Of a stretch of 6,566 nt of DNA, positions 4,789 to 6,566 are shown one piece after another. The notes beneath the pieces are model-generated. The model worked only from the letters and a program-made list of their open reading frames with translations. It was not told the DNA's origin and searched no databases. The stretch lies in the NCBI GenBank assembly GCA_023389295.1, contig JAEWEO010000308.1:1-6566 (forward strand), written 5' to 3'. The stretch's first letter is position 1. Each line of letters starts with the position of its first letter. This stretch comes from Bacillota bacterium (lineage in GTDB: Bacteria > Bacillota > Clostridia > Lachnospirales > Lachnospiraceae). The position numbers and the translations under genes are program-made.

Positions 4789-6186
4789 ATGAAGAAACAA
4801 CAGGTAGGAGTAATTGGTCTGGCAGTTATGGGTAAAAATCTTGCCCTCAACATCGCAGATCATGGATTTTCTGTCTCGGTATATAATCGTTCACCGGAGA
4901 AAACTAAGGAATTGCTAAATGAAATTGAAGATAAAGATATGATTGGAGCATTTACCTTAGAAGAATTTGTTAAGACCCTAGAGACACCACGTAAGATTAT
5001 ATTAATGGTAAAAGCAGGAGCTGCGGTGGATGATACCATCAAACTTTTATTACCCTTACTTGAAAAAGGAGACCTATTAATGGATGGTGGTAACTCCTAT
5101 TATCTGGATACGATCCGAAGAAGTAAGGAACTGGAGGATATGGGATATCATTATCTTGGAACAGGTATCTCCGGTGGTGAAGAAGGCGCAAGAAAAGGCC
5201 CTGCAATTATGCCGGGAGGTAATAGAACAGCCTATGAAATGATGGAACCCATCCTTACAGCCATCTCAGCAAAGGTGGATGGGGAACCCTGCAGTACTTA
5301 CATTGGGGAAAATGGAGCCGGACATTTTGTAAAAATGGTTCATAATGGTATTGAATACGCTGACATGCAGTTAATCAGCGAAGCGTATGATATCCTGAAG
5401 AAAGTTCTTCGCCTTACACCGGAGGAGCTTCATCATGTATTTAATGATTGGAATAAGGGAGAATTAAATAGCTATCTCATTGATATTACAGCAGATATTT
5501 TCAAGAAAAAGGATGATTTAACAAACAACTACCTAGTGGATATGATCTTAGATGTTGCCGGTCAGAAGGGTACCGGTAAATGGACCGGACAGAATTCCTT
5601 AGATCTTGGCGTACCTGCACCAACTATTACAACTGCAGTTTTTGAGCGTTACATTTCAGCAATGAAAGAAGAAAGAGTTCATGCTAGTAAGGTACTGAAA
5701 GGTCCCGGTATTTTGGATACGAAATCCAAAGACTTCATTGAAGCGATTCGTAGAGCTTTATATGCTAGTAAAATCTGTGCATACGCGCAAGGTTTTGGAC
5801 TACTTCGTTCTGCCTCCCTTGAGTATGGATGGAGCCTTGATTATGGCGCTATTGCAAAGATCTTCCGTGGTGGCTGCATTATTCGTGCTCAGTTTTTAAA
5901 TCAAATCAGTAGAGCATATGATAAAAATTCAAACCTGGTGAACCTATTACTGGAGGATTATTTTAGTGATGTCATCAGTAATTATCAGGTGGAATGGAGA
6001 GAAGTAATAAAAACTGCCATCACAGCAGGAATCTCAATTCCTGCTTTCTCAAGTGCACTAGCATATTATGATAGTTACCGTAGTGAGGAACTTCCTATGA
6101 ATTTACTTCAGGCGCAAAGAGATTATTTTGGAGCACACACCTATGAACGTAAGGATAGGGATGGTGTCTTCCATACACAGTGGTAA
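4789..6186 (+). CDS. gnd: 6-phosphogluconate dehydrogenase, decarboxylating
   Basis: A 465-residue enzyme, close to the usual 465-480. It oxidatively decarboxylates 6-phosphogluconate to ribulose 5-phosphate with reduction of NADP+, in the cytoplasm, as the last step of the oxidative pentose phosphate branch. The N-terminal Rossmann domain has GVIGLAVMGKN (7-17) and NRSPEKT (33-39), where Arg34 and neighbouring residues suit the NADP 2'-phosphate. Substrate and catalytic motifs are DGGNS (99-103), GISGGEEGARKGP (126-138), and KMVHNGIEY with Lys182, His185, Asn186 and Glu189. The helical C-terminal domain contains GQKGTGKWT (258-266), and the tail has Arg444 and His450 of the substrate-closing segment, ending in HTQW. 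No key residue is missing. A TTG 12 bases upstream is rejected as start in favour of the ATG behind GGAGG. zwf follows after 68 bp without a terminator, so the two are likely co-transcribed. Confidence 0.97.
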   Translation: MKKQQVGVIGLAVMGKNLALNIADHGFSVSVYNRSPEKTKELLNEIEDKDMIGAFTLEEFVKTLETPRKIILMVKAGAAVDDTIKLLLPLLEKGDLLMDGGNSYYLDTIRRSKELEDMGYHYLGTGISGGEEGARKGPAIMPGGNRTAYEMMEPILTAISAKVDGEPCSTYIGENGAGHFVKMVHNGIEYADMQLISEAYDILKKVLRLTPEELHHVFNDWNKGELNSYLIDITADIFKKKDDLTNNYLVDMILDVAGQKGTGKWTGQNSLDLGVPAPTITTAVFERYISAMKEERVHASKVLKGPGILDTKSKDFIEAIRRALYASKICAYAQGFGLLRSASLEYGWSLDYGAIAKIFRGGCIIRAQFLNQISRAYDKNSNLVNLLLEDYFSDVISNYQVEWREVIKTAITAGISIPAFSSALAYYDSYRSEELPMNLLQAQRDYFGAHTYERKDRDGVFHTQW

Positions 6187-6254
6187 GAAATAGAATGAAG
6201 ATTAGGTTTAATTAATATATTAATAACTATTAAAGAAAGAAAAGGAGGGATATT

Positions 6255-6566
6255 ATGAAGGTAGAAAAGATGGATTTTTCCGAAGTGAATTTATCTTCTG
6301 CGCTTGTCATCTTTGGTGGAACCGGAGATCTTACACATCGAAAGTTAATGCCGGCGCTTTATAACTTGGTTCGTGATCAGCTTATTCCGGAAAACTTCGC
6401 GATTGTCTCAGTCGGACGTAGGGATAAGACAGAAGAAGAATATCGCAGAGAAGTACATGATTCTATCAATAAATATTCCAGAAATAAAATAGATGAATCG
6501 ATTTGGAATATATTAAACGATATGATTCATTATTATAAATTCGATTTCACAAATATAGAGGGGTTC
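6255..6566 (+). CDS. zwf: Glucose-6-phosphate 1-dehydrogenase, N-terminal part
   Basis: The first 104 codons are present and the gene runs off the window end; full members have roughly 480-510 residues. The product oxidises glucose 6-phosphate to 6-phosphogluconolactone with NADP+, the entry step of the oxidative pentose phosphate pathway. Visible hallmarks are the nucleotide-binding motif ALVIFGGTGDLTHRKLMPAL, with GGTGDL at 21-26, and VGRRD at 53-57, where the arginines contact the NADP phosphate. The active-site His/Asp region lies beyond the window. AAAGGAGG (6241-6248) is six bases before the ATG. The 68-bp gap from gnd holds only a small AT palindrome, TTAATATATTAA (6212-6223), and no terminator, supporting a gnd-zwf operon. 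Confidence 0.95.
   Translation, partial: MKVEKMDFSEVNLSSALVIFGGTGDLTHRKLMPALYNLVRDQLIPENFAIVSVGRRDKTEEEYRREVHDSINKYSRNKIDESIWNILNDMIHYYKFDFTNIEGF

Noticed and set aside
4860..5042. Antisense 60-codon frame opposite the N-terminus of gnd
   Set aside because: It is a shadow of the highly conserved Gnd Rossmann domain.

Overview
The window looks like chromosomal DNA of an anaerobic clostridial Firmicute, most probably a Lachnospiraceae member of the Lachnoclostridium (Clostridium) phytofermentans type. This is an inference from the low GC content, the AGGAGG-type ribosome binding sites, the pairing of an SGNH hydrolase with a DUF4358 lipoprotein, and the clostridial style of the NAD(P)H-flavin oxidoreductase tail, Gnd and Zwf. 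I see no rRNA, tRNA, CRISPR array, transposase or phage gene.

Layout. Positions 3-209 are the 3' end of a nitronate monooxygenase-like flavoenzyme gene (+), followed by a strong intrinsic terminator at 318-351. Positions 400-2139 (-) encode a complete ABC-F ATPase converging on it, with its own weaker terminator (353-377) and a candidate promoter (2201-2229). An AT-rich spacer with two neighbouring inverted repeats (2237-2287) leads to a small orphan ORF (2312-2521) whose C-terminus recalls PII-like proteins and which may be a gene remnant. Positions 2682-4231 (+) are a two-gene, translationally coupled operon: an exported SGNH/GDSL-type hydrolase with a long low-complexity spacer, and a DUF4358 lipoprotein. 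It ends at a 22-bp near-perfect hairpin (4265-4309).

A stretch of nearly 480 bp without a clear gene follows (4310-4788). It holds a perfect palindrome of Crp/Fnr type (TGTGATTTAAATCACA) placed upstream of a perfect TATAAT, a doubtful 24-residue ORF, and a weak match to a CcpA cre site. Then come gnd (4789-6186) and the start of zwf (6255 to the window end), which together encode the two dehydrogenases of the oxidative pentose phosphate pathway and are probably co-transcribed.

How the genes fit together: gnd and zwf form a metabolic unit making NADPH and ribulose 5-phosphate. The SGNH hydrolase and DUF4358 lipoprotein form an envelope unit whose substrate is unknown. The ABC-F protein is a stand-alone ribosome-associated factor or antibiotic-resistance candidate. 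The least-explained items are the SGNH/DUF4358 pair, the Crp/Fnr-like promoter and the small ORF at 2312-2521.
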